Assembly (NCBI RefSeq): GCF_001039355.2
Contig: NW_019773590.1
Span: 1 to 64,000 of the forward strand
Source: Lingula anatina
Lineage: Eukaryota; Brachiopoda; Lingulata; Lingulida; Lingulidae
Length of the DNA: 64,000 nt
Direction of reading: 5' to 3'
A program made the translations under genes and the position numbers. The notes under the pieces are model-generated. The model saw only the letters and a program-made list of their open reading frames with translations, was not told where the DNA came from and did no database searches. Shown in pieces: positions 46,526 to 64,000 of this stretch; the stretch's first letter is position 1; the number at the start of each line of letters is the position of its first letter.

Positions 46526-47914
46526 TCTTTCGTGACCAAGCACTCTATAGCAGCTACATGTATGACTCAGAAGCCGTACAATCTCTGAGAGACACTTAAT
46601 ATCGAGGTACCACATTAAAACAAGTAATCTCCTCATATGAAATCAATTTGAATGTGATACACCGTAGAGACTTGGATGGAACCAAACTCATAGAAATAAA
46701 AACGAATCGAGTTTGATGAATTAACAGCCTGCTCCGATCTCCATGTCACATTCTTATTTCTGTATTTTTAAATGACAAAGTAGGATTTTTAATAAATCAC
46801 GATATATATGAGAAACATACATAAAATATGTACCGTGATTCAATTTTACCTATTTTTATACCAGGTTGCATGTTTTATTTGTCATTTACTCTTCTTATTC
46901 AGACATTAAAGTAACCCGAGCTTAAGCCTTCCATCTTTTATTATTGTCTGCCCCAATATCCATCCTTCTAAAAATGCAAAATATAAGTTAGTAAAATTAA
47001 ACTGTCACAATGAAAACCTCAACAATTTCCTTTATCCGTTTTATCCCCACATAACACCTGGGCCTTAACCGGTTCATGTTTAATTCAAACAAGAACGGAG
47101 GGAAATAAATACAGCGTCGTTTCAGGTTCGCACTCTTTGTCAATACACCAGGAGTGTGCCTTTGTGTGGTGGCGGTTAAACTGCTACCCCATGTATTCAT
47201 GAGGATTTGGAGATCCATTAGGAGAAAACGCACAAATAATCCCCCAATCGTGGCTGTGTTAATACAAGCAAAAGGCTTAATGGCACCTCAATACTTATTG
47301 ATTATCAACAGCACTTGAGATTTCCCTTTTATTTTTATTCTTAAAATTATAGTAAGTATAGTATAGAAATACAGGCTGGTATTACACACTCCGACATCCT
47401 TTTTTGGCTAAGTTCTGCTGTCTGGGCTTCAATTCAAACCAAACCACTGTTGAGCGTGATGGTGAGGCGGCAGGACAGTTAGAGGTAAAAGAACTTCAGG
47501 CTTAGAAAATTAATTACAGAGGGCGTTGGGAAATAGATCTTTCATATCAAAATACGATATCTTCTCTCCGCTTAGAGAGCGAGAAATCATAGTAATTGAG
47601 AACGTCAGCGAAGAAAAATCCCATCATTTTGTATTAAGTGTTCTAGTTGAAAAGCTCTGATGAATTGATTGCATGTGTGACTCTAGAACTTCTCTCTTGT
47701 GCTTTATTCTGACAGTGAAAAATTGTTTGGAAGTAATATACAAAAAAAAAAGAAAGAAATAGAAGTAAGTCTTACTAATCTGCCTCATACCACCTTTGAA
47801 AAGGTATATGTGAAACGCGGCATTCTATCCAATTGGTTTAAACCCTTTGCAGAAATAGTGTTTAATACCAAAGATAGCAATTTTGGTCATGAAGCAAGCA
47901 ATATATCTTTTATC

Positions 47915-48434
47915 TTTTGTTGTACTATTTCAGAGCTGGTCATCACAAACACAAATGCCATACATCCAAGCAGCAGAATAAGATAGCAGAACGACCATCT
48001 TCCCCTACGTCATTTGTTGGCTAAACGCATGGGTGCCGTTACGCCGAGGTCATGAAAATCGCGCCGTACGTTTAGGTAACAGCGGCGGGTAAGGGAGGGC
48101 CAGATGTTGCGTAGGCGTTGTGCATAGCTTTCAGACGACGTTATGCATCTCATCTGCGCATCCTCGGTGTTCCCCGGGACTTCCACGAAGGCTTGCACAG
48201 GGCGTGCCAAGAACTGCATGAAGAGACACGCATCAGTATAGGTTGCAAGATCTTGAATGAACACTATTTTCGGACAGTGACTGTTTGAGTGACAGAAAAA
48301 GTTTCCTTGAAATTTAAACAAACAATTTAATAAGATGCAAAGATTTCCAAGAACATCAGCATAGGTTACAAGATCTTGAATGTATACTTCCTCTGGACAG
48401 TGTGTCTTTAAGTGGCAGAGAAAAGATACTCCCT
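47915..48434 (-). pseudogene. Coding-like region with internal duplication and an in-frame TGA
   Basis: From an acceptor-like TTGTAG at 48435 the minus strand is open for about 141 codons to a TGA at 48010-48012. The same frame then continues as RRGRWSFCYLILLLGCMAFV, a basic-hydrophobic stretch like a type II membrane anchor. The upstream part contains two diverged tandem copies of a ~40-residue unit (HLKTHCPEEVYIQDLVTYAD and HSNSHCPKIVFIQDLATYTD). After these comes a GC-rich stretch including PVQAFVEVPGNTEDAQMRC. The composition is protein-like against an AT-rich background. I do not recognise the family; it may be a decayed or mis-sequenced gene. Confidence 0.35.
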
Positions 48435-49139
48435 ACAATATTACGCATTTGACGAAATTATCATACTTAGTTTTTTCATAGTTTTTTCTCAACCATTGCT
48501 TTCTTTTCTTTTTGAAAGGAGGGGAGGGGGGGGGTAAAAATGTAGGTAACGTACTAGTACAATCTTTTTTCGAACTTCAAATTAAGATTTTCATCTAGAA
48601 ATGCAATTATATTAATACTGCTCCTTACATATCTATGCCCTGAGTTATAGCTTTTTAAAAAAGTATATGCCTGATTGTCGTCCCTTTTTGGATATATCTT
48701 ATTTGCCCAACTTGAAGACAACAAAGTAGAAATCAGTTCAAGGACGTAGGACGGAGCTTGTAAATCTCAAATGTCACTCTTATCGTTGCAGATGCTGCAT
48801 TCAATTTTGACTATGTATAACCGCACCGATTTACGTCTTATTGTCTATCACACTGAAAATATCGAGTTCAACCACAACCTATAATTTAGGTTCGAAAAAA
48901 AGGTCTTGTTCTAAGAATTTTTCAAAAGCTTTGGTTTTATGATATCCAAATCGACGTGTAATATTTCTAGATGTTTTCTATAAAGCAGTGCAAAAACGAT
49001 GACAGTAGTTATATTTGACTTTTTTTAATTGCCTGTAGATGATGTGCTTCTTATATTTCCTTTTCTATATACAGTATCCGTAGACTCAAAGCTATTCTCA
49101 CACTCACGCCAAAGTCGTTTATACGTAGGATTAAATATT

Positions 49140-49476
49140 AGTTCACATCTTCAAAAACGTCTCTGGACTTCGCAATCAGTCTAGCAAACATGTTTGAAAA
49201 GCCAGTGAGTTTCACAAGGACCGTTTCTCTGTCGCGCGTGTATTTACACCCGCGAAGTCAAAGAATAGCCCTTGCCTCGTTGAAGTATGCCCAGACGCGC
49301 TTTAAGTACGCCCTTGACAGGAATATTTGTTCATTTGCGGTATACACAGCGGCAAAGTAGCTATAGTTTTCTTCTAAACTGAGATCAGTAAGGTAACCAC
49401 AAAACATCAACTGTGGCTTCTGAGTTATCGTGACTTGCAAAAGTCTCTGATCAGCAAAAGGTACAAAGACAATTGC
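49140..49476 (-). pseudogene. Second coding-like region with an in-frame TGA
   Basis: From TCTATTAG (an acceptor-like site near 49477) the minus strand reads AIVFVPFADQRLLQVTITQK onward through CGYLTDLSLEENYSYFAAVY and RAYLKRVWAYFNEARAIL. A TGA follows at 49258-49260. The same frame continues GCKYTRDRETVLVKLTGFSN and FARLIAKSRDVFED to a second stop. Both sides look like protein, so this may be a broken exon. No family is recognised. It is on the same strand as the region at 47.9-48.4 kb. Confidence 0.35.
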
Positions 49477-49496
49477 CTAATAGAGGCACTTTTTGC

Positions 49497-50332
49497 TACA
49501 AATGTAGATGTACACTAGGAAAAGTCCAGTCTAACTAAGTTTGAAAGTGAATTCTTGTTTCGGATGATTACAGGATAGACTGTGACTGAGAAGAATGCGA
49601 TTCGCCTATATTCAAAGTTTTAAATATAAATATTAGTTTTGAAACACCCATATCTTTCTTTTGAAATTGCGTCTGGTGTGACGCGTAAAGGTTTGATTTG
49701 CAGAATACGTATGTTAATATACTGAAAGTAGGCGTCTATAGGGCCAGCATGGTTCAAAATAAGAAGGCCTGAAGATGATAATCTTCGAAATGTCGATTAA
49801 TGCTGATGATGAAGACTAGAATTTTAGGAGACAATTCCACGGGCAAGCTTTTTGATATAATATAGCAATGTCCAATCTCTGAGATACTTTTCTATGATTA
49901 CGCAATTTCACAATAGCTGTTCAGCAATGATCTCGAAAACTGAGAATGTACAGGGAAAGAAGGGCAGTAAACAAATAGTCAAATTTCATAATTGCAAACA
50001 CTTAATTTTCAAATGCAGCTTAAAAGCTATTGAGAAGCCCACTGATCTCTCCCTGTATTGCAAGTTAGAAAATCAAATCATATAGAGTGCACCGTGACTT
50101 TATTTGCGTGTGATTTAATGGAATTGTATTAAGTCTATTTGTTTTTCACTTGTCAGGATCACAAACAAGCAAAGCAAAGCAAGAAGCCATGCAGAGACTG
50201 ATGGCGTTTTTGGACATATTCACAGAAATACGCGTCTCCTAAACATTTTCTGTATAGGATGATTAAATATTAAGTTCAGTAAAACGGTATAGAACTGCAC
50301 GCTTAAGTTGGGTAGGTACATTTATGTAACTA
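49497..50332. other. Intergenic DNA, nothing recognised
   Basis: AT-rich DNA with no supported gene. Confidence 0.35.
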
Positions 50333-50336
50333 TTAA

Positions 50337-50672
50337 AGGGGTAAAAACACTTTGTTTTGGCCAAAAAATTATTTTTCCTGGAGTAAACAACAATTTTCCC
50401 ATACTTACCAATGGTTAATGAATCCATTTTTACATTCAAAGTTAGTCCCTGGTTTTTTCTAAAAAGTTTGGTTTTTTGTTAAAATCTCTTAAGAGATTAT
50501 AACAGAGTATAGCCATTAGTGGAGGTCACGTGGTCTAAAGACAAGCTCAGATATCAGAATAATAGCTATAACTGCCGTTTTTGTGGTAAAACAGAATATA
50601 TTATATTTCTATGAGTTATTCACTATGTTTTTATTGTGAAATATAGATCTCATACGAAGAGTTATTATCCCT
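50337..50672 (-). mobile_element. TTAA-flanked MITE, copy 2 (inverted)
   Basis: A 336-bp copy of the 10560-10884 element in reverse orientation, flanked by TTAA at 50333-50336 and 50673-50676. The right end GAAGAGTTATTATCCCT is intact; the left end (AGGGGTAAAAACACTTTG) has drifted. Internal length differences confirm an old, independent insertion. Confidence 0.88.
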
Positions 50673-50676
50673 TTAA

Positions 50677-52496
50677 GTCAAAGATTAATGAAATTAATTA
50701 GGTAAGCAAATAAGTTACTGTATCATTAGTTATCATATGTTCCCTTAAAGTATTATTCCTTTTAGTTAATAAAATGAGTTAACTACCAGATATCTAATTA
50801 GTGAATATTGTCTCTTTTCTTTCATGCGGTAATCTTTTTGTATCTTTTCTACTTTTTTTTTTTTGGGGGGGGGGGGGGGCAAAAATGATAATAATAATAA
50901 AGAGCACCATCTCCGCTAGTTATCTACATTTTTATTAACATATGGATATTGATTATATGATAATCTTATACTGCACATATTGCAGACATTTTTTCTCTCG
51001 GGGGGAAACGTTTTATGAAATACTGAAAAATAGAAGCCAGACCCACACACTAGTTCCTGGGGTAATGATGTTTCCTACTCCCTAAATTGACTTTGTGTGT
51101 GAAATGGTAAACATGTATTAAATATTTTCTCGGCCACATTCAAAACAAACAACTTACGATGCAAGGCACTTATAATGGTAACAATCCAGGCACACGCCCA
51201 CTGTAAAAAACGGCCGCCATGATCAGTAGATTTTTGAAGTTAAAGAATTTTGGTGTTTTAAGTTGAAAACTTAATCAATTCAGCGGCACATATAGCCATT
51301 GAAACCTGTGAGAGCTGGTTATTTTCATTAGAAATCATCATTTTGCGTGGTGATCACTTTTCACTGTGTACAAATGCAGTGCTGACAGACCTCTATGCAC
51401 AGGCTTACAAGTGGTCGCTGACTTATCAGCCATCTCCTGGAGATCACGGCACAGATCAGAGACAAGTCCAATCTAGTAGGCCATTGGTGGTACTATAAAT
51501 AGGTACTTGTTTCAAAGGATCTTTAGCACCTTACTGCTTCCAACAATCATTTACATGTAAATGAACTTATCACGCATTTTAATTAAAACATTCAACCTCT
51601 TTTCGCTCCATTATTAGCTCTGTATGTATAATATCGCCGCCAAAAATACCTATCGGCGAAGACAATTTGCGGAAGCCAGATAGGTACATGTATACTTTAA
51701 GTTGTACTCTGAGGTTTAAAATAAGAGATCTTGAGTACTTGACGATGATAAGTACATGTGTGTGTAAATGAATAAATAAAAATAGAAATAATGAAGACAG
51801 ACACATGGAAGCATATTTAAGCAAAGTGAAATAAAAAGAAAGCGCGTCTTTTAAACATAAATAAATGAATAAAGCAGCGATGATATCGACAACTCGCAGA
51901 ATTACTAGTATCAAGAGGACGAATGTCAATATTTACCGGTGACGGTACCAAACATCAAACAGAAAAACACCGGTAGCAATTGCCAGAGATAAACAAGAGA
52001 TGGGTTTACCTGAAAATGTGCCATTTTTTTGATAATTCTTTGAAATTTACTGATTATCTTTTTTCTGTGAGGTTATAGATAAAAGTTATCTAAACAATAA
52101 ATTGCATCAAATACCTTAAACCTCACAGTGGCTGAAATATTATGTGGAAGATCAGATAAGGGTATTTTTCAAATGCATGTATATAACAAGTCTGATGGCT
52201 GTTTTATGCAATGTTTTTACACTCCTTTATTTACATGAATCAATCTTGGTCGCCTTTTCAATGCAATCATCTAAAATGAGAAATTAAATGTATAAGATCC
52301 GAAGCTGAGGGTTGTCTAGGAAAAATACTACTTCCCTTGTCTGAAATGCTCACCTTGTTTGGAAAAACGTCTGCTTCCTTCCTACAAGGTATCAACATAA
52401 ATATTATTAAATCTAAAATACAAAAGTATACAGTTGTCATCTTAAAGGTATGTGTATTAGACATTTGCCTTCACCTTCATTTTTGTTAACGCATTG

Positions 52497-52497
<1 letters not shown>
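50677..52497. other. Intergenic DNA, nothing recognised
   Basis: Contains a T-run followed by a G-run at 50852-50879. No gene or transposon is identified. Confidence 0.35.

Positions 52498-52560
<63 letters not shown>
52498..52560. repeat. (AT)n microsatellite
   Basis: About 63 bp of AT dinucleotides. Confidence 0.97.
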
Positions 52561-52563
<3 letters not shown>

Positions 52564-53420
52564 CTGGGGGCTATACTCGGTATTATACTAAAATTCTCTA
52601 AGATGGACCACTGTGGTCTGGGTAATAAAAAAATGTTCCATATCAGTAAGAGTATCGGGAAAGGGGGCAGGGCGGTGGCAGACCCCGAAACCTTAGGCGA
52701 TTACCCTTAGGTGATAGGTGAAAACCCTAAAGGTGCTTAAATGTTGTTTAAAAATCTCATGAGGATACGGGAAAGAGGAAAGAAGATTTATTTTGTTTTT
52801 CTTTTCGTTGTATATCAGGTTTGTGGTCTTTATGCAGTACTTAAGTTAATAAAAAGTCAGGTATTGGTAACCTTGAACCGCAAGCTCTATCCAAAATGAT
52901 TTGAAAAACGAGACTGTTTTAGACTGAAAGCCCAGAAAAATGCTGCACCTCTCGATCGGAGACATGCATGGTACCATAGTTAAGCGAAGAATTGTCAAAA
53001 AATTCATTTTTTCAGGTTTTAAAGCTTTAAAACACTTTACCAAAGTATTTAAATGACATAATTGGTGAGTAAAACGTCGGTTCGTTGGTATTTTTGTCCT
53101 AAACAATTGGTATCAACAGTGGCTATTTTGACCGCACCGTCTGTAAACTAACTAAAATCTTTTAAAACAATACAACTTGAGCTAAAATAAACTCTTATTG
53201 GAACCAAGAGCCTTGGATAATTGAATAAAAGGAAGCAATTAAGTTTGTGTATCACATACACTATCCTTGGGCGCTTGCACAGTTGCCAGGAATTTACATC
53301 TGAAAGTATGTAGAACTTCCGTCTTCATTCCTGGGACTGTAGCTTATCTTGAGCTTAACAGCAAGTGAGAGTTTGATACCCAACAGAGAAGACTGAATTT
53401 CAGGATAAGCCGTTTATTTT

Positions 53421-53570
53421 TACCCTAGGTTCTAGATTCCGGTATTGCCAGCTCGATCTTGATTTCATTTATAACCCATATCAGCAATGCCGGTAAATAC
53501 TAGTAAAAGCGACTCCATCACAAGGTATATTTAACAAGCTAGCTTTTACGTTGCTCTGACACTCAGGGTA
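53421..53570 (-). mobile_element. 145-bp dispersed repeat, copy 2 (inverted)
   Basis: Reverse-orientation copy of 42825-42969, bounded by TACCCTAGGTTC and CTCAGGGTA, with a few substitutions and short indels. Confidence 0.75.
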
Positions 53571-56320
53571 TTTATTTTGCTCCTAGGGGAAAGTGTATAT
53601 ACATATATACACCAATCTTGGACATAACGTAATTTTGTCCATGTTCAAATGAACAGCAAAGTGTCGCTTTTGGCTATAAGATTTCCGATCCCCTAAATGA
53701 TTAAGTTGACCATATGTTATAATAACTTGCGTCATTTTAAAGACATATCAGGGACCAGCATCAGTTAACAGGCCACAGTAAAAATGTAAATCTGGAATGT
53801 AATTTTATTAATATCAGAGAACAGGAGACTTGGAGACTAATTATGTTCTGAAACGGGAAGGAAATACAACACATGTCCGTATGATTAATTTGGTGAAATT
53901 TGCTGAAGTTGAAAGTTGGAGATAACTTCTTGCTAAAGAATGCTAAAAGAATGAATAGGGCGACAATGCTCATTCGGGCATTTTCAAAGTGTGAACTTGA
54001 ACTTAAACATACCCTCTACCAGGGCGAGTGATAGATTTTTTACAGATATTCACAGATACATGTATGTCTCTAGCTAGATAGATGGTCATTTAGGGCTCAA
54101 CTCTGCTTTCTTTTCACCCTTGTTGTTTTATGAAGAGCAGAGTAATTTTCAGGCACTTAAAGCCCGAAATTGAACGATTTGTATAGTTCACGTGTACGGG
54201 AGATCATACTTAGTACTGAAGTTGAAAATAGAAACGATGGTAACGCACAATAACCCGTTTTCTTCACCCATCAAAATTTGCTACGAAGAACAATTTTAGT
54301 GTGTGCCGTAAATAATCCCTGAGATGTCCAAAAAACATGACAATACTATTCTGAGAGTTTTCTTTTCCATAATGTAAAGCTGCAAAACAGACAGGTACGT
54401 TTGTGTTCCAGATTTTGAAGAAAATTTTCGGCTAAGAATTAAAAAATTTAAAATACACAGCAATGTTTGGAGACATAATTGTTTGATGGGACAAATACAT
54501 CCCCTTTCACATGAAAGCGTATTTTAAAAATATATTATTTACACTATGTAATTTACGTATATATACGCAAATATATATTTTAATAACTTAAAACTTTTGA
54601 CGCACACTACACGCTGAGTGTTGAAAGTACTTTTTTGGTTTGTATGTATGTATGTTGTATATGGAATAAATCATAAATGTTAAAAGTAGAAATATTTTTA
54701 AAAATCTCATGCAAAGAGGTATTTGATTGTAGTTTCACTTTTTTGCTATTACTTATATATTATACGGCTAATAATAATTCTTGTGAGAATATGCTATTTA
54801 GTTGGCTGGGGCCTTGGCCAGTACAAACACATGTATGTTTCACTGGATTTAATTCATTTGTGAATGTATATGTAAGTATAAGAAAACCAGACACTTCTCT
54901 TTGTAAATTTGTAAATTCAGATAATTTTAGCTTTGTATGTTTACAGACTAAATCTTAATTAAAAATCTTTATAATAAAACTTTTGAATCCACTTGTGATT
55001 CTGATTTTTTTGTATCTCTTTAAAATCTCCCAAAATGCAAAAGTCTGATTGCCTTCCCGCTGACATCTTAGTTTGCAGCGTCATTTAGATTATGGTTGCA
55101 CCAGCCTCGTTACAGATATGTACATTACTTCCGGCCAGTTTATTACCCAAGGCAATCTAATTTGCATATAAGAGAAAAACGCAGTATTTTTTCTTGATCT
55201 TGGGTTGTTGACACATTCCCATTATCTTTTAAAACCAATGTTAAAAAACTTTGAAAGATTTCATCGACACGTGCTATTGTTAAGGGCATTGTAAGAAAAA
55301 CAAACTTTCATATCACAGACGTGAATCACGTTTCCACGCCCAAGTCATAAAATTGTAAAATAGCCCAGAAAACTGCACTTGCCCAAAGTAGGTCAATTGC
55401 CTGTATAAAAATCCCATACGATTATCGATTTCTTGGGTAAGGACGGTTTTGGGGAAAACACACGTAAAAGAATTATCAAGATGCCAGCAAAATATTTGGG
55501 ACCCCTTGGAACAACTGAAATGCAGAGTATTTTGAGAATTTCTTTAAAGGGCAAAAGATTGATCAACTTTTCCAGTTTTGCGACTTAAAACTTTGTAACA
55601 TTGTAGCAGACTATATTTGATCTGTCTCTCCCCGAAATGTTGCAGACCGCGTTAACTGTTTCGCAGTAGATACTAGTAGATGCGGGATATGAACAAGGTA
55701 ACGATAGTGTTAAAGGAACAAGGGGCAGGATTGGGTGGATAAAGGGGGGGGGGGGGTACTCCCGTCACTTTTTCCAGTCTCGTCAGTCTTTAGAGCTGGA
55801 TGCGTGGGGAACACGCCCATTTTTATGCCTCGTAAATATATATATATAGGAATAATTCTAACAGTTGAAATAATTCTAAAAAACAACACGAGAAAAAAGT
55901 AGTTGATTGAATGTTCCCTTGAATATATAATTTTTATGCTATTATACTTATATATTATACGGATATAACTGCTAGTCAACTGAAAAAAGCTAAAGCATAA
56001 CGAGGAAAATTTTTTCCAGGCTTGAAGAAGGAATTGATTATCGAATCTACTATAATCTGCATTTTAATTAACAGTTGTATAAGCTACGAAGTCTTTCTCA
56101 TGAAAAATCGTGCCACAGCTTCCCAAATGCAACCGAGGGACGTCACGACGCACCTCGCATACTTTTTTCTTAGGAATAAGCGTTACGGTTTGCACCAAAT
56201 GTATAGCGTTCTATTTCTACGCAACTGTTTGAATTAAAATCAGTATTCGTACATAAACTCCTGATAATCTAGCATATTACAGCTATCGGGACGTGCAAAA
56301 CCTGAGAGCTCTAGCTATGA
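53571..56320. other. Intergenic DNA, nothing recognised
   Basis: AT-rich DNA with a G-run at 55744-55756 and several tatata patches. No supported gene. Confidence 0.35.
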
Positions 56321-56535
56321 CTGGGTTCCCATACCTAGATACCAGGATCGATCCATCTCCAAGGGGTTTCTCGTTTAATTGCTTTCAGCTTAAGCGGCTT
56401 AGATGTCTGGCACGTCTACTGAAGCTGCAAAACGATAATTAATTACCCCCTAACAGCTTCAGTGGTTGTTTCAGACATTTAAGCTGCTTAAGCTAGAATC
56501 CCCTTGGAGATAGATCGATGCACAGTTAGTACAAT
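56321..56535. mobile_element. Foldback element family, copy B
   Basis: Long palindrome with arms GGATCGATCCATCTCCAAGG and CCTTGGAGATAGATCGAT, inner arms TTAAGCGGCTTAGATGTCTG and CAGACATTTAAGCTGCTTAA, and a centre carrying AATTAATTACCCCCTAACAG. It has the same architecture as copies A and C. Confidence 0.85.
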
Positions 56536-58168
56536 AGGGTCTGGCAATGGTTCATAGGTTTTTCCACAATGCCCGTCAAATTTGAAAATAAACCCCTTTT
56601 TTTATTTCTACTGTTAGGGGAGAGAAAATTTGTCACTCTTTTGCCTTATGACTGAACAGTTTGAACAGGAATATAGAAGGTCGAAATGCTTTGGTGTGTG
56701 AGCCGTCAAGGCAAAAAAACTTTTTTTCTTTTTTAAAAAGCACACTCAATGTTTTGTCTGTTTAATTTGCAGTTCGGTTGTTTTCCAACATTATATTATC
56801 TTTTACCAATACCAAATATTTAAAATGTGCCAGATGCAACAAATCCGTTACTAAATAATATTTCATGTATTTGATAATTATTAATGTCGTTTTTATGTAT
56901 AATTTTTGTCACAAATTTGAAATGAATTCACACCTGACCATTATGAATAAAGCTTTATTTGCTTTCCTTTGTGTGATTTGGTCACTTTCAGATATGGTGG
57001 ATCATACCATTATTGTTGCTATGGAAACGTTTGAAAACAGAAACGTCTCCCTTCAGCAACAGCATATCTCACCAAATTGATCTTTGACCCAGATGTTATA
57101 AATTAAACTTTTGAAAAAAAAAGTTTTCTAAATATTCAAGCAAAATTAAAGAAAATTGTTTGAGAAGAACATAAAACACCTTGATGTGTAAATATCAGTA
57201 ATGTTACAGTTGGGAGAGCACATCAACATATGCAAAAAAGGCAGGTTTTATAAACACATACAGTGTACTTATACTGTTACATGCATGTCAGTCTTAAGAC
57301 CTAGATTTTGTGTACACTGGAATATGCCAACCAGGTCTTACAAAACCACAAAATGATAACATAAAAAAAAAACTAGAAAAAAGAAAAATAGCCTGAAATT
57401 CCTCAAGATGAAGCATTCAAACCTTCTCTGGTGGCTGCTATTTAGTGGAAAAGTCAGAAATCTAGGCCAATGATATTTTTGGTTCCAAAAAAGTTGGAAA
57501 TACGCCAATAGTGGCGAAATTCTCATCCTTGTATAATGCTTTAATGACTGTACTGACCAATAATGTATTCTAGACTTCAGTCATTTTTAGTTGCAAATAA
57601 ACTTTTTTTATCGTACGTCCCTGTAGTAGTACTAATAGCTTGTGAAAACTACCACCTTTCAAAACACTCCTTCTTTGGGTTCAAATATGAAGTAGGAAGT
57701 GTTAATTTAAAAACCTGGCAACATTCACAATTAAGGCAACTGAAAATGTACTTATTATACAACATGACAATTAATTCTGTGGAGACTAAATGTAATACAT
57801 AATATGACAATTAATTCATTAACACATAGAGATGTCTTAATCTGATGCTTACATCTCAACATGCACAGTAGGCTACATTTGTACATGGAGGCGAATAAGA
57901 AGTAAGACCTTAAATGACTGTACTACAAACGAAAAACAAATTAAGGCCAATGAAGGTCTCCTAGTATAATTAGTTTATATTTAGTTAATGGAATTTGAAC
58001 TTTAAATAAAAAAGCTAAAACAGCCATCCTTGTTGAAGAGCAGGAAATGATTAAAGCATCGATAAATCTGCAGCAGTCCACTTAATATATAATAATAAGT
58101 TGATTGCTGGTTGAAAACATAGTTTTCACCTTTCACAGGCTCAATATTCCCAATGAAGCAGATTGCTA
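56536..58168. other. Downstream flank of RTCB
   Basis: AT-rich DNA beyond the RTCB 3' end. Short open frames here show no domain. Confidence 0.4.
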
Positions 58169-58174
58169 TTTATT
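58169..58174 (-). terminator. Candidate RTCB polyadenylation signal
   Basis: AATAAA on the minus strand about 110 bases after the RTCB stop codon. Confidence 0.5.
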
Positions 58175-58281
58175 CCTATTAGGTCAATGGAAACAAAAAT
58201 CTGCAGTTTGCACAGTGAGACTTTCAACTCCATTCTTTTGAAAAACTCTCCAAAAGTCAATCACATAAATCTGTCATTAAT

Positions 58282-63551
<5,270 letters not shown>

Positions 63552-64000
63552 CTGTAATAAAACATTCACAATTTAAATCTGTGTGGACATTAAAACTAGC
63601 CATTCACTGTGAATACTGACCAGTACATTTAAACAGTAGTGAGTGTCTACCCAGGCCAATTAAGGTACGGATGTACCCAAATATAGCTAAAAATCATCAT
63701 TTTTTGGTTTTTTATGTCTAATTATTGGTTAAATGTGTATCTAACGTTTAACAGAATAAAATTTTTACATTTTGAACAAAAAATATGTTTTTTCTGAGGA
63801 TTCTGATGCTGCACACATCGGCACCGGTGGCCTGCTCTATGCCCCGCCTTCGTTGTCAAGGGCCGTTAGCATGGGTAAACTCGGTGGGCGGCCCTTAGCA
63901 GCATCAGCACGTCTAGGGAAACAAAAGAACAGGGATGCGCCATGCCCCCTTTGTCATAAACAGCGATCGGCAAAGCAGTGCCTATTGTTCCGCTTAAGCT
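63552..64000. other. RTCB intron sequence at the right edge
   Basis: No further RTCB exon is visible. From about 63800 the DNA becomes GC-rich, with mirrored words CTGATGCTGC / GCAGCATCAG and AAGGGCCG / CGGCCCTT. This suggests a dispersed repeat running off the edge. Confidence 0.5.

Noticed and set aside
48010-48012. TGA stops at 48010 and 49258 read as selenocysteine codons
   Set aside because: The surrounding residues match no selenoprotein and I see no SECIS-like structure; decay or sequence error is simpler.

Overview
This window is nuclear DNA of an animal. It shows long AT-rich introns with GT/AG borders, spliced genes with clear metazoan orthologues, many short inverted-repeat transposons and dinucleotide microsatellites. 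Small runs of N mark it as an assembled scaffold. Gene content and heavy load of non-autonomous DNA transposons suggest a marine invertebrate, perhaps a hemichordate, echinoderm, cephalochordate or lophotrochozoan; I cannot settle which. Two blocks with allele-like differences joined at an N suggest high heterozygosity.

Layout. (1) 1.3-7.2 kb, minus: a complete OTUD5 deubiquitinase in ten exons (533 aa), with a CRE/YY1-type promoter just upstream. Intron 5 carries a partial duplicate of exon 5 beside an N, and introns 1 and 3 each hold an inverted-repeat element. (2) 8.4-10.0 kb, minus: a two-exon EF-hand protein with a hydrophobic signal or anchor sequence; its intron contains a Harbinger-like MITE. 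(3) 10.5-15 kb: transposon-rich DNA with a TTAA-flanked MITE, a motif-rich repeat, a foldback element and a decayed THAP-domain fragment. (4) 16.8-23.7 kb, plus: an unrecognised secreted protein built of four ~80-residue repeats. Each of the three full repeats is one phase-1 exon of exactly 240 nt, and the two middle exons are almost identical while their introns are not. Its first intron holds a complex direct/inverted duplication and its last intron a five-unit satellite. (5) 25.5-26.8 kb, minus: an intronless GPR61/GPR62-like orphan receptor split by a one-base frameshift before TM3. (6) 27-58 kb: about 30 kb with no gene I can identify, holding MITEs, a dead Tc1/mariner transposase and coding-like minus-strand remnants at 45-49.5 kb. 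(7) 58.3-63.6 kb, minus: the last ten exons (425 codons) of the RTCB tRNA-splicing ligase; the first ~80 residues lie beyond the right edge.

The genes do not form a pathway. OTUD5 and RTCB are conserved housekeeping anchors; the repeat protein, the EF-hand protein and the receptor are the lineage-specific or signalling content. The best candidate for something undescribed is the modular secreted repeat protein and the exon-limited homogenisation inside it.
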